64,000 bases of DNA, from NCBI RefSeq assembly GCF_964204865.1, contig NC_135254.1:2361001-2425000 (forward strand), written 5' to 3'. This stretch comes from Styela clava (lineage: Eukaryota; Chordata; Ascidiacea; Stolidobranchia; Styelidae). Shown piece after piece: positions 11,175 through 21,382 of the stretch (positions are counted from its first letter, which is position 1; each line of letters starts with the position of its first letter). The notes beneath the pieces are model-generated. The model was not told the DNA's origin. It searched no databases and worked only from the letters and a program-made list of their open reading frames with translations. The translations under genes and the position numbers were made by a program.

Positions 11175-11417
11175 CTATAAAAGTACATCCAGCGAGAAAC
11201 ATGTTATCGCGACCAGCTTCACTATCCGAATGTCCTTCAAGAATGTCCGCAGCGCAACTTGCTTGACCATGATGTCACAGCTCTTGATCACCATATAGTG
11301 ACAATTCACGAACACAACATTTCCCTCAAAAACATAGTTATTCAAATAAGTTGGTTGTCGTCTACTGCGCCGAGGTCTTGTATTAACAGGAGAGAAAAAA
11401 TCCTGCAAAAAAAACAT
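11175..11417 (-). pseudogene. Possible retroelement polyprotein tail
   Basis: The minus-strand frame begins near 11417 with FFSPVNTRPRRSRRQPTYLN. A basic Arg-rich stretch followed by PxYLxxYV resembles the extreme C-terminus of some retrotransposon Pol proteins. The sequence just after it (11320-11271) is the dispersed module also found at 6396-6446, which would fit the start of a terminal repeat. No integrase or reverse transcriptase is visible upstream, so the assignment is weak. Confidence 0.25.
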
Positions 11418-11419
11418 TA

Positions 11420-12768
11420 ATTAACTATTTTTTCACATCGTCTCCTTTACTTCGCTTTCGAGGCGCGCCACTTTCGAACTCACTGGAGTGTGACTGGGAG
11501 GGTAATTCCCCATTTTCCGGTGTCTAAACTCTCAATTAATTATCCTCTTCGAGAATTGAGCGACACATCGCCAAAATACCCATTCAAAGGTCCCCGAATT
11601 ATTAAAAACAAATAAGGCCCAAGTAGGCGGGGCTTCCCACGCTTTTTCTCGCCACTGAGGAAGACTCATCTCGGTCTTCGCTTAGCATAGCCTAGAGTCA
11701 GCCAAAAGTAAATAAAAATACCATTCGTAGTTTTTATTAGTTATTTCTTTGATTTTTCTCTTCTACATCAGAAATAAGATACATAGAAATATGCAAACAT
11801 TAGCTTGGATAAAGGAGTACTCTACATCAGCGATAGTCTATCAAGGATTGGTATGTGCTTATCGCGCCTTGTAACATGGACGCAAGACTTGGAACTATAA
11901 TTATGCCGGTTGTAAGCCATTTAACGTGGATCGAAACAAACTACCGAGCTTCTCGAGAGTGACGTATACCTTTTCCACTTATATACTAGAGAAAAATTCT
12001 ATTCTACCATTTGTGGTGCGTTGTGGGTTGTTTACCTTTTAATAGGTAGTTTCTACTTGATCAATTGTAACGCATAGATAACTTATTCTACAATTTTAGA
12101 ACTATATAGATGCCTTCCTATTATATGGTATTAGTGTGGTCATTCGTAAAGAAACAATTTAGCCGTGTATGTAGGCTTTGGTGGTCTGCTAAGCATAAAT
12201 TTATAATACAATTTAAATAGTAGTGCGCGATGTCTGTGACACTAATAAACATCTGATGCGTTAGGTTCTATGTAAATATGATGTAAATTTCGGTTATAGG
12301 TGTCAGGTGAGGATAAGAGGGCGATTTAAGCGCAATCATAGGAGATACATAAATTCTGTTAGATGCCTAAATTTTTTTCATATATCGCATTTCCAGCTGG
12401 TTTTAATTTCGAAAAAACGTCGAATTGGATCCATGATTTCTTGAAAGCAATTCACCTTTGCATTTTTATTGTGTTTTACACAATCCTTCAATTCGGGTTT
12501 AAGTGATTCCAAAGTCCTGCAGTTGATTTTCTCCAATCAAATCCGTTATCCTCGAATTTTTTCTAGTTTTTGATCACGTGGTTTCAGGAGGTATTGCTAT
12601 TGCGGGTAGGCTGAAAGTCTCGTTGTGGATAACGGAGTTGTTGGAACCGGAAAAACGAAGTATGACGGAGCTCATTATTTATTTAACACCTAAATTCCAG
12701 TACGGCGCCTCTGAGTAACGTTAAATAAGCGCATCTTATGAAAGTGATTCAATATTAGGGTACGAGGT
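11420..12768. other. Non-coding stretch with one half of a diverged duplication
   Basis: No gene is recognised. About 11876-12087 (CGGTTGTAAGCCATTT, then ATTCTATTCTACCATTTGTG and the AATAGGTAGTTTCTACTTG block) is a diverged copy of parts of 13586-14025. Confidence 0.4.
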
Positions 12769-12940
12769 ATTAGACCTCTCAGAGGCCCGCAATAAGCAAA
12801 AATCACTAGACCATGACTGGGGAGTTGTAGAAAATAAAATTCATTCGACTGATTTTTTCGACCATGTCCATGCCTTGAGATTCCCAATAAGACCTCTCAG
12901 AGGCCCGCAATAACCAAAAATCACTAAACCATGACTGGGG
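12769..12940. repeat. Two direct copies of a dispersed ~55-bp module
   Basis: TAGACCTCTCAGAGGCCCGC occurs at 12771-12790 and, as TAAGACCTC..., at 12888-12907. Each is followed by CAAAAATCACTA and CCATGACTGGGG. A third copy is at 6456-6497. The core contains the palindrome CCTCTCAGAGG. The two copies are 116 bp apart and may be remains of a short element or terminal repeats. Confidence 0.7.
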
Positions 12941-13585
12941 GGCATCCTGTAGGTCCCTTTATGCGCGCATTAGAATGTTTTCGTCTTTCTACGCGCATTT
13001 CCGTCGGAAAAAGTAACATTTTTTGAATTGAGGGGGGCCTGTGCAGTAATAATTAGAGGTGTGACATCATCAAAATTGTCAATTGAAGCGTTGAACTTGA
13101 AAATTCTGTAAATACAATCGTGAATTTTAAAGTAACAATTCTTGCTATAAAAGTGGTTTGGGTGTTGTTCTGTTGAAAAATAACACAAGAAAACGTTGAA
13201 ATAAAAATTAATTATTCAGGAATTATTATTAACCCTCTACTAGCCACAAAATTCAAGGCTGTTCAATAGAAATTTTGTAGCATAGAAAAAACATTATTAA
13301 AGGAGTGTGTTTTAAACACATACTGCTGAATAGAACTCTAGCACACGCTATTAAAAAGCCATGAGTGATCTGTGCGTTCCATATGTTTTTCAATTATCTA
13401 TTCACTATTATTTTATACGCTTTATTACGCTGTTTGATATATCTCGTAATCACGAATACACTGCCTTCTATGTAGTACACACGTTTTTCACTTGATAATA
13501 TGAATGTGAAGAGGTGCAAATAGGTATCTAGCTCAGGGTCATTCGTCATATTACAACCTCAGAGCCCTCTAATAGTTCCATTTTA
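12941..13585. other. Non-coding AT-rich stretch
   Basis: No gene, RNA gene or clear mobile element is recognised on either strand. Confidence 0.3.
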
Positions 13586-14025
13586 CTATGGATGCAAGCC
13601 TTGTAACTATACTCAACCTGGTTGTAAGCCATTTCGACAAGATAATACAGGGTGTCCATAAAGTTTCGCCCGATCATATGGTCTTTAAAATCGAATGATA
13701 ATTTATTTTTTAATTGTAAAAATATATATAGTCAACCTGTATTGAATTGGATGTTATAGATGTTGGATGCTGTACATGTCAATTATTATACAATAAAATT
13801 TATTTAAATTTTACATGTTTTTCTGCCATGAAATCGGGCGAAACTTTTTGGACACCCGTATTTACATTTTTGTGGAACATGGGCCAAAACACACTTCAGA
13901 GTTTTTCTGGAGCAATGCATGTCTTTTCCATATACATCCTAGCGATGAATTCTATTCTATCATTTGTGATGCGTTTTGGAGTGTTTACGTTTCAATAGGT
14001 ATTTCCTACTTGTTCAGTTGCAACG
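13586..14025. repeat. Second half of a diverged duplication, split by a MITE
   Basis: Sequence on both sides of the mariner-like element (13586-13645 and about 13930-14025) matches 11876-12087 in the same order and orientation. The matches include GGTTGTAAGCCATTT and a TTCTATTCTA(C/T)CATTTGTG block. The earlier copy lacks the MITE, so the MITE inserted after the duplication. Confidence 0.55.
13648..13858. mobile_element. Mariner/Tc1-type MITE, 211 bp
   Basis: The left end CAGGGTGTCCATAAAGTTTC, continuing GCCCGAT, and the right end ATCGGGCGAAACTTTTTGGA, continuing CACCCG, form terminal inverted repeats of about 27 bp with a few mismatches. TA dinucleotides at 13646-13647 and 13859-13860 are the target duplication typical of the Tc1/mariner superfamily. 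The interior is AT-rich and too short for a transposase, so the element is non-autonomous. Confidence 0.93.
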
Positions 14026-14030
14026 CTACA

Positions 14031-14312
14031 TCTTCAAAGGCAGGGGACAAGTATAATACTTTTAAAGTTATCACAGATAACCCTCGTTTAAAATGTTGTT
14101 TTGAATTCTTTAGAGAAACTTAAATGCATTCTGCTTTTTACACACATTATGTATTACCTTCTAAAAGTCACCTAATTTCCATTTTTATAAGTTATCATAT
14201 CACCCGTTTCCAGATTTATATCTTAATCTCAGTCAATAGCTTATATTCAAGATTCTATTTTGAGCTTATATTCAAAATACGTCGTTAGTAGTAAGAGCAA
14301 GGGCAAGTACCC
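14031..14312. other. Non-coding stretch before the exon-like repeats
   Basis: No gene is recognised. Sequence from about 14313 onward is the 3' part of an exon-like module. Confidence 0.3.
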
Positions 14313-15007
14313 AATTCATCATTCTCAGGATTTCATACAATTTGAAGGTCAATTGCGATTTAAAGGTGAGAAAAATAGTCTTCTATCCCAGACTTCATTC
14401 TTCAATACTCAATAACACAAAAAAAAAATTTTCAGGCTCTGTGCATCATTTGCATTACATATTTACACCCGACAATCCACGACCCAGAGTGTTTACCGCC
14501 TTCATCAATTCAGGATTTCGTACAGTTTAAAGATAATTTCAATTTAAAGGTAAGCAACGTTTAAGCTTCAATACTTATTTACGGGAAAAATATTTTTCAG
14601 GCTCTGTGCGTCTTTTGTATCATATATTTACACCCGACAATCCAAGACCAAGATTGTTTACCTCCTTCAGCATTTCAAGATTTCATTCAGTTTAAAGATA
14701 ATTACGATTTGAAGGTAAGAAAAAAACTTCTATCTCGAACTTAAAGCTTCGATATTTGATAACATGAAAATAAATTTTCAGGCTCTGTGCATCTTTTGCA
14801 TTATATATTTACACCCGTCAATCCAAGACCAAAACGATGTATAACCAGTTCATCATTTCAGGATTTTGTACAGTTCTAAAGATAATTACAATTTAAAGGT
14901 AAGAAAAAAAGTATTCTATCGTGGAGTTTATGCTTCAATATTTATTAACATGGAAATACATTTTTTAGGCTCTGTTCATCTTTTGCATTATATATTTACA
15001 CCCGACA
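14313..15007 (+). repeat. Tandem exon-plus-intron modules, four and a half copies
   Basis: A module of about 165-187 bp repeats. Each has a pyrimidine-rich AG acceptor, a block starting GCTCTGTGCATC and ending TTTAAAG or TTGAAG, and a GTAAG-type donor. Blocks lie at 14436-14549 (114 bases), 14601-14714 (114), 14782-14898 (117) and 14969-15007 (truncated); a 3' fragment ends at 14365. The first two stay open in the phase that starts at GCT and encode similar 38-residue peptides (LHPTIHDPECLPPSSIQDF and LHPTIQDQDCLPPSAFQDF). The third has an in-phase stop and an extra codon, and the fourth lost its end by deletion into the next intron. Whether these are exons of the gene at 15078 or unrelated repeats with cryptic splice sites cannot be settled from sequence. 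Confidence 0.6.
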
Positions 15008-15077
15008 AAGCAAAAGTTTTCTATCTTGGCGTTTATGCTTCAATACTTAACCATAATAAAATAATTTTTAAGGCATA

Positions 15078-17333
15078 ATGGTTGAACGCAGACGCGCTAA
15101 ACGTTCATGCTCTTACTGTAAGGGTACAGACCATAATGTGCGGACATGTGCCGTTAAAGCGTCCATCGGAGCCAAAGAACCGAACCAGACAATTGAAGAG
15201 GAAGCCACGTCTCACGAATTGACTGACAGAAATGCTGAGGAAGCGAAGGAATCAACGGAGCAGAACTCGAACCAACAGCTATCGACTCGTTATCCGGTTA
15301 TTGGAGACACTATTTGGGATTTGCTGCCGACTACTGCTTCTCCGCCGTGCACTGATGGACTTACGAGAAAGCTCTTACGATAATCCTGGTGGTATGTCAT
15401 GGCTTTTGAAGGTATGTCAACTAAATAATTTACACTTAGTGAACAATTCGGGAGATGGTAACTGTGCATACATTTCTATATTACAAGGTATGCAATTTCT
15501 TGGCTTACGTAATATACCGACCACTGTCGAACAACTTCGGTCAAACGTAGCCGATGAACTTACTAGCCGTGCACATATTTATAGAGATTTATTAGAAACT
15601 GATAATCGCCAGTTGGATTTTGACAATTTTATTTCCTTAACATGAATTACTCGTGAATGGGCTCAAACTTGTTGTTTTTATGCAATAGCTGCTCTTTATC
15701 CAATAACAATTCGTTTACGGGACGACCGGACAAAACATTTCGGTTCTTTTGGCACTTATCCGCGAGTAGTTATCATCGGGTATTTATCCAGCGGCTTCCA
15801 TTATGTAGCTCTGCTCCCGTCTTCTACTTCGTCCAACAATTCATATGGTGATGATACATCAATAGAACAATCTATTCCAGGAATAAATATCGTTTCCAGT
15901 TCCTCCCCATTAGACGGAGGCAAAGATATTCGACATCGTATTGGAACAAGCGGAAAACCTGGATGATTATTTTGTGCATATTCCGAGATTTGCCACCTCA
16001 CGGATTCTACGAAGCTCTTATTGAATCATTGGCATGCTATTCCAACGTTCGATATACCGTCAAATCCCTGCACCGTCTCTGTTGGATGGAATTGTCAAAC
16101 AATGTTTGCGAATATCAGCGTGAACATGCATCTGACTATGGTGAAATATTACGTGACACCATGGTCGGTGGTTCGGCTTGTCCTATTCATTTCAAAGCAA
16201 TAGCTAGGAGCCTAATGGATTGCATTGATATTATCGACGCAAATGAAACAACAAGAGTTCGGCATGGAGAAGATGATAAATTTTGTTTAATTATAGCTAT
16301 GAAAGGTTTTGGTCTATTTTGCCCAAAACAAAACGTTCATTCAGTGACTCATGTACTGCGGAAACACACGTTGAATCAGTAGAGCAAGCAGCCGCCCATG
16401 TTTCACCATCTTCACTATTACAAAATGAATCAACCAATCGTGTGCCTATGCGAACGGGACGGCCAGATGAACCAAAATATCCGTTGAACCTTAGAGGGAT
16501 TAGACACGACACCAGAAAATGTGCCAATCGCTGCAGAAACAGTACTGCAAATTATAATATTAATTTGCGTACCAGATCACAACAAATCAAGCGAAAGTTA
16601 TACGGATCTCTTCATCGCAATATTACCTCGCAACAGGTGTTGCTGTGCGATCTTTGCCATAACTATTTGACTGCTACATTTACAACTACCCAAAAATCCT
16701 AATTGTTCTTGGCCCAGCGTCATTTTATCACTTTTGTCACCAGCTGGTAACGATCATCGCGTTCCTCAAATAGTTTGGTCAATTTTGCCATCAACAATTA
16801 GGGAAATGTGGAGTGAAATCAATTTGAATAATACAGAGTCAAAATTTCTAGATCGTACTCACGATATTAATCAATTTAATACTCATGTGGCCACGTACGA
16901 CATGGGTTATATCAAAGAAGCTTTCAACTTGTTCCCAGTCGCTGACGTAAAATGCCCGCTGGGCTGCTGGGAGTTTTTAGAACAATGTGATTTCATCCCT
17001 CTTCTGCATTATTTAGCAGATGTAACAGATGTCAAACTATCCGGAGCTGATCCGGACGCATTTAGAGGAGCAAGACCTGATTGGCCACCTGGCCACAGCT
17101 TACTTGGGCGATTACATATGCGCAGCTGGAATGGCTGTTTCGGATGAATATGGGATAAGCGTATTGTGTTGCAAAAATAAACACGATTCCCTCAAACGTC
17201 CAACTTTCCATCCACCGTCCAATCCCGTTCTTCGGCCAAATGCAGAACAAGAGTACGACTATTTAGCTCCTTGCACCCTGGTTTCTCACGTTAAACGTTT
17301 GGGGAAGATTAAAAAATACATGTTCGCTTATGA
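15078..17333 (+). pseudogene. Broken transposon-type gene: CCHC knuckle, OTU protease, Cys-rich segment
   Basis: ATG 15078 follows an AG acceptor-like site and opens a basic protein with the zinc knuckle CSYCKGTDHNVRTC (C-x2-C-x4-H-x4-C). A frame change near 15383 leads to an OTU-type cysteine protease: NNSGDGNCAYISI at about 15439-15480 holds the D-G-N-C active-site motif, and SSGFHYVALLP near 15790-15822 holds the catalytic His. An in-frame TGA at 15643-15645 splits it. A second segment from 15963 (HGFYEALIESL, then CWMEL and AIARSLMDCIDI) looks like another OTU-like fold without the Cys motif. From 16734 frames alternate through a segment with CPLGCWEF, FRGARPDWPPG and GISVLCCKNKHDS, reminiscent of Cys-rich regions in large transposon proteins. 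At least three frame changes and one stop make it non-functional. The reading frame runs into the first U1 unit and ends at 17370. The transposon class is not identified. Confidence 0.6.
15420..15963 (+). pseudogene. OTU-like cysteine protease domain (interrupted)
   Basis: This is the best-preserved domain of the broken gene. It shows the motif GDGNC with Cys as nucleophile, a helix region (VEQLRSNVADELTSRAHIY), then after the TGA at 15643 a continuous frame of 106 codons with REWAQTCCFYAIAALYPITI and GYLSSGFHYVALLP. OTU domains are deubiquitinases and also occur in several animal transposons, where their role is unclear. Removing one stop codon would leave a domain of roughly 130 residues, about the usual OTU length. 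Confidence 0.65.
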
Positions 17334-17352
17334 AACACACCCAAACGAGGAT

Positions 17353-17394
17353 CAATACGGCCACAACTAATGAAAGCAACGTGGCCGCTCATTG
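17353..17394 (-). other. Stem-loop downstream of U1 (repeated in every unit)
   Basis: CGGCCAC (17358-17364) and GTGGCCG (17381-17387) pair around a 16-base loop, with CAAT/ATTG outside. It begins 55 bp beyond the U1 3' end. I could not find a clear match to the vertebrate 3' box between U1 and this hairpin. Some units break the stem (for example near 18131, 18900 and 21138), so a role in 3' processing is unproven. Confidence 0.4.
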
Positions 17395-17441
17395 ACTTAA
17401 CCCGTAAGCCAACAGGATATTGGTAGTGAGCAAATATATAA

Positions 17442-17604
17442 AAGGGATAGCGCGAACGCAGTCCCCACTAGCAGAAATTACACGACCGAGTTATCCACAT
17501 TTGGGATAATCGCTAGGGTCAATTTAGTCTGGGTGCAATGACTAAACCTCGCCTAGGCAGAACCGCCTTTGTGATCGCGGTTGACTGCCTCGTCAGGTAA
17601 GTAT
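17442..17604 (-). ncRNA. U1: U1 snRNA, copy 1 (reference for the array)
   Basis: U1 snRNA is the core of the U1 snRNP, which base-pairs with 5' splice sites in the nucleus. The RNA starts AUACUUACCUG, complementary to the splice donor CAGGUAAGUAU. Stem I pairs 15-20 with 45-50 and 23-28 with 39-44 under loop GAUCACAAAG (29-38), the U1-70K site. Stem II (59-65 with 76-82) carries the U1A loop AUUGCACCCA (66-75). Stem III is 96-101 with 109-114. The Sm site AAUUUCUG is at 126-133. Stem IV has GCG-UUCG-CGC at 146-155. Length is about 163 nt against 164 in human. Consensus sequence; upstream form K. It is the copy nearest the transposon flank, and its upstream region carries a private change (ATGACAGAG at 17792). 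Confidence 0.97.
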
Positions 17605-17652
17605 GATTTGTGACGATTGGTTACGCATCATGAATGAATGTTCTATGCTAAG

Positions 17653-17674
17653 TGTTGAGAAGAACTTCTCAACA
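17653..17674 (-). promoter_or_regulatory. Palindromic upstream element, candidate PSE (repeated in every intact unit)
   Basis: This lies 49-70 bp upstream of the U1 start, at the distance where metazoan snRNA genes carry the proximal sequence element that recruits SNAPc. In copy 1 it is a 10-bp-arm inverted repeat around AA (form K). In every copy it lies at the same offset. Form N breaks one arm base; form G moves the centre but keeps perfect arms, 11 bp long. No TATA box is seen near -30, as expected for polymerase II snRNA promoters. That it is the PSE is inferred from position only. Confidence 0.45.
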
Positions 17675-18203
17675 TTAAAAACGATATGTGCAAAAGTTGC
17701 AATTTTAATTGATTCGTCTGTGGGTAACGTGGAATACGATTCATTGCGTTCACTCTTTTATGTGATACATCGCGAGTTCTTTGCCATCCGATGACAGAGT
17801 GAAGTTGAACAACTTTACAAAAAATAGCAGGACCAGGGGGTGGAATATTAAACTATAAACAAAGAGCCGCAGCTACGATACGTACCTTAAACAGGGAATA
17901 ATGATATTTCCGAATCTTGGCGCTCATTCTATTGCTCAATCAATGGCAACACAATCTGAATGTGAAACTGCAAACAAGGAATCAATCTAAAGACGGTTGG
18001 ATAAAGGGCTAACTTGGATAATGGCAAGGCATGTCATGGACTAATATCAATAAATAAATTAATAAATGGATTGTAAGATTGGTCATGTGGAATTTAACAC
18101 ACCCAAACGAGGATCAATACGGCCACAACTAATGAAAGCAACGTTGCCGCTCATTGACTTAACTCGTAAGCCAACAGGATATTGGTAGTGAGCAAATATA
18201 TAA

Positions 18204-18366
18204 AAGGGATAGCGCGAACGCAGTCCCCACTAGCAGAAATTACACGACCGAGTTATCCACATTTGGGATAATCGCTAGGGTCAATTTAGTCTGGGTGCAA
18301 TGACTAAACCTCGCCTAGGCAGAACCGCCTTTGTGATCGCGGTTGACAGCCTCGTCAGGTAAGTAT
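18204..18366 (-). ncRNA. U1: U1 snRNA, copy 2
   Basis: A19U, breaking the A19-U46 pair of stem I. Upstream form G. Shares both with copies 10 and 12. Confidence 0.95.
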
Positions 18367-18954
18367 GACTTGTTACGATTGGTTACGCATCATGAATGAA
18401 TGTTCTATGCTAAATGTTGAGAAGAAGTTCTCAACATTAAAAACGATATGTGCAAAAGTTGCAATTTTAATTGATTCGTCTGTGGGTAACGTGGAATACG
18501 ATTCATTGCGTTCACCCTTTTATGTGATACATCGCGAGTTCTTTGCCATCCGATGGCAGAGTGAAGTTGAACAACTTTACAAAAAATAGCAAGGACCAGG
18601 GGGTGGTATATTAAACTATAAACAATGAGCCGCAGCTACGATACGTACCTTAAACATGGAATAATGATATTTCCGAATCTTGGCGCTCATTCTATTGCTC
18701 AATCAATGGCAACACAATCTGAATGTGAAACTGCAAACAAGGAATCAATCTAGAGACGGTTGGATAAAGGGATAACTTGGATAATGGCAAGGCATGTCAT
18801 GGACTAATATCAATAAATGGATTGTAAGATTGGTCATGAGAAAGATAACACACCCAAACGAGGATCAATACGGCCACAATTAATGAAAGCAACGTGGCCA
18901 CTCATTGACTTAACACGTAAGCCAACAAGATATTGGTAGTGAGCAAATATATAA

Positions 18955-19117
18955 AAGGGATAGCGCGAACGCAGTCCCCACTAGCAGAAATTACACGACC
19001 GAGTTATCCACATTTGGGATAATCGCTAGGGTCAATTTAGTCTGGGTGCAATGACTAAACCTCGCCTAGGCAGAACCGCCTTTGTGATCGCGGTTGACTG
19101 CCTCGTCAGGTAAGTAT
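18955..19117 (-). ncRNA. U1: U1 snRNA, copy 3
   Basis: Consensus RNA; upstream form N. The downstream hairpin has lost its terminal pair (GTGGCCA). Confidence 0.95.
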
Positions 19118-19717
19118 GATTTGTGACGATTGGTTACGCATCATGAATGAATGTTCTATGCTAAGTGTTGAGAATAACTTCTCAACATTAAAAACGATAT
19201 GTGCAAAAGTTGCAATTTTAATTGATTCGTCTGTGGGTAACGTGGAATACGATTCATTGCGTTCACTCTTTTATGTGATACATCGCGAGTTCTTTGCCAT
19301 CCGATGGCAGAGTGAAGTTGAACAACTTTACAAAAAATAGCAAGGACCAGGGGGTGGAATATTAAACTATAAACAATGAGCCGCAGCTACGATAAGTACC
19401 TTAAACAGGGAATAATGATATTTCCGAATCTTGGCGCTCATTCTATTGCTCAATCAATGGCAACACAATCTGAATGTGAAACTGCAAACAAGGAATCAAT
19501 CTAGAGACGGTTGGATAAAGGGATAACTTGGATAATGGCAAGGCATGTCATGGACTAATATCAATAAATAAATTAATAAATGGATTGTAAGATTGGTCAT
19601 GAGAAATTTAACACACCCAAACGAGGATCAATACGGCCACAACTAATGAAAGCAACGTGGCCGCTCATTGACTTAACCCGTAAGCCAACAGGATATTGGT
19701 AGTGAGCAAATATATAA

Positions 19718-19880
19718 AAGGGATAGCGCGAACGCAGTCCCCACTAGCAGAAATTACACGACCGAGTTATCCACATTTGGGATAATCGCTAGGGTCAATT
19801 TAGTCTGGGTGCAATGACTAAACCTCGCCTAGGCAGAACCGTCTTTGTGATCGCGGTTGACTGCCTCGTCAGGTAAGTAT
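19718..19880 (-). ncRNA. U1: U1 snRNA, copy 4
   Basis: G39A, breaking the pair that closes loop I (C28-G39). Upstream form K. Same variant in copy 14. Confidence 0.95.
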
Positions 19881-20468
19881 GATTTGTGACGATTGGTTAC
19901 GCATCATGTATGAATGTTCTATGCTAAGTGTTGAGAAGAACTTCTCAACATTAAAAACGATATGTGCAAAAGTTGCAATTTTAATTGATTCGTCTGTGGG
20001 TAACGTGGAATACGATTCATTGCGTTCACTCTTTTATGTGATACATCGCGAGTTCTTTGCCATCCGATGGCAGAGTGAAGTTGAACAACTTTACAAAAAA
20101 TAGCAAGGACCAGGGGGTGGAATATTAAACTATAAACAATGAGCCGCAGCTACGATAAGTACCTTAAACAGGGAATAATGATATTTCCGAATCTTGGCGC
20201 TCATTCTATTGCTATATCAATGGCAACACAATCTGAATGTGAAACTGCAAACAAGGAATCAATCTAGAGACGGTTGGATAAAGGGATAACTTGGATAATG
20301 GCAAGGCATGTCATGGACCAATATCAATAAATGGATTGTAAGATTGGTCATGAGAAAGATAACACACCCAAACGAGGATCAATACGGCCACAACTAATGA
20401 AAGCAACGTGGCCGCTCATTGACTTAACTCGTAAGCCAACAAGATATTGGTAGTGAGCAAATATATAA

Positions 20469-20631
20469 AAGGGATAGCGCGAACGCAGTCCCCACTAGCA
20501 GAAATTACACGACCGAGTTATCCACATTTGGGATAATCGCTAGGGTCAATTTAGTCTGGGTGCAATGACTAAACCTCGCCTAGGCAGAACCGCCTTTGTG
20601 ATTGCGGTTGACTGCCTCGTCAGGTAAGTAT
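20469..20631 (-). ncRNA. U1: U1 snRNA, copy 5
   Basis: G29A at the first base of the U1-70K loop; shared with copies 7, 15 and 23. Upstream form N. Confidence 0.95.
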
Positions 20632-21219
20632 GATTTGTGACGATTGGTTACGCATCATGAATGAATGTTCTATGCTAAGTGTTGAGAATAACTTCTCAAC
20701 ATTAAAAACGATATGTGCAAAAGTTGCAATTTTAATTGATTCGTCTGTGGGTAACGTGGAATACGATTCATTGCGTTCACTTTTTTATGTGATACATCGC
20801 GAGTTCTTTGCCATCCGATGGCAGAGTGAAGTTGAACAACTTTACAAAAAATAGCAAGGACCAGGGGGTGGAATATTAAACTATAAACAATGAGCCGCAG
20901 CTACGATACGTACCTTAAACATGGAATAATGATATTTCCGAATCTTGGCGCTCATTCTATTGCTCAATCAATGGCAACACAATCTGAATGTGAAACTGCA
21001 AACAAGGAATCAATCTAGAGACTGTTGGATAAAGGGATAACTTGGATAATGGCAAGGCATGTCATGGACTAATATCAATAAATGGATTGTAAGATTGGTC
21101 ATGAGAAAGATAACACACCCAAACGAGGATCAATACGGCCAAAACTAATGAAAGCAACGTGGCCGCTCATTGACTTAACTCGTAAGCCAACAAGATATTG
21201 GTAGTGAGCAAATATATAA

Positions 21220-21382
21220 AAGGGATAGCGCGAACGCAGTCCCCACTAGCAGAAATTACACGACCGAGTTATCCACATTTGGGATAATCGCTAGGGTCAA
21301 TTTAGTCTGGGTGCAATGACTAAACCTCGCCTAGGCAGAACCGCCTTTGTGATCGCGGTTGACTGCCTCGTCAGGTAAGTAT
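21220..21382 (-). ncRNA. U1: U1 snRNA, copy 6
   Basis: Consensus RNA; upstream form K. The downstream hairpin is broken (CGGCCAAAAC near 21138). Confidence 0.95.

Noticed and set aside
17590-17610. CAGGTAAGTATG as the donor of a + strand spliced-leader RNA gene
   Set aside because: The perfect donor is the complement of the U1 5' end. The whole 163 nt folds and matches as U1 on the minus strand, whereas no SL-like Sm site follows on the + strand.
17605-18203. A second small RNA gene (U2, U4, U5, U6, 5S or tRNA) in the unit spacer
   Set aside because: I searched both strands by eye for hallmark motifs and found none.
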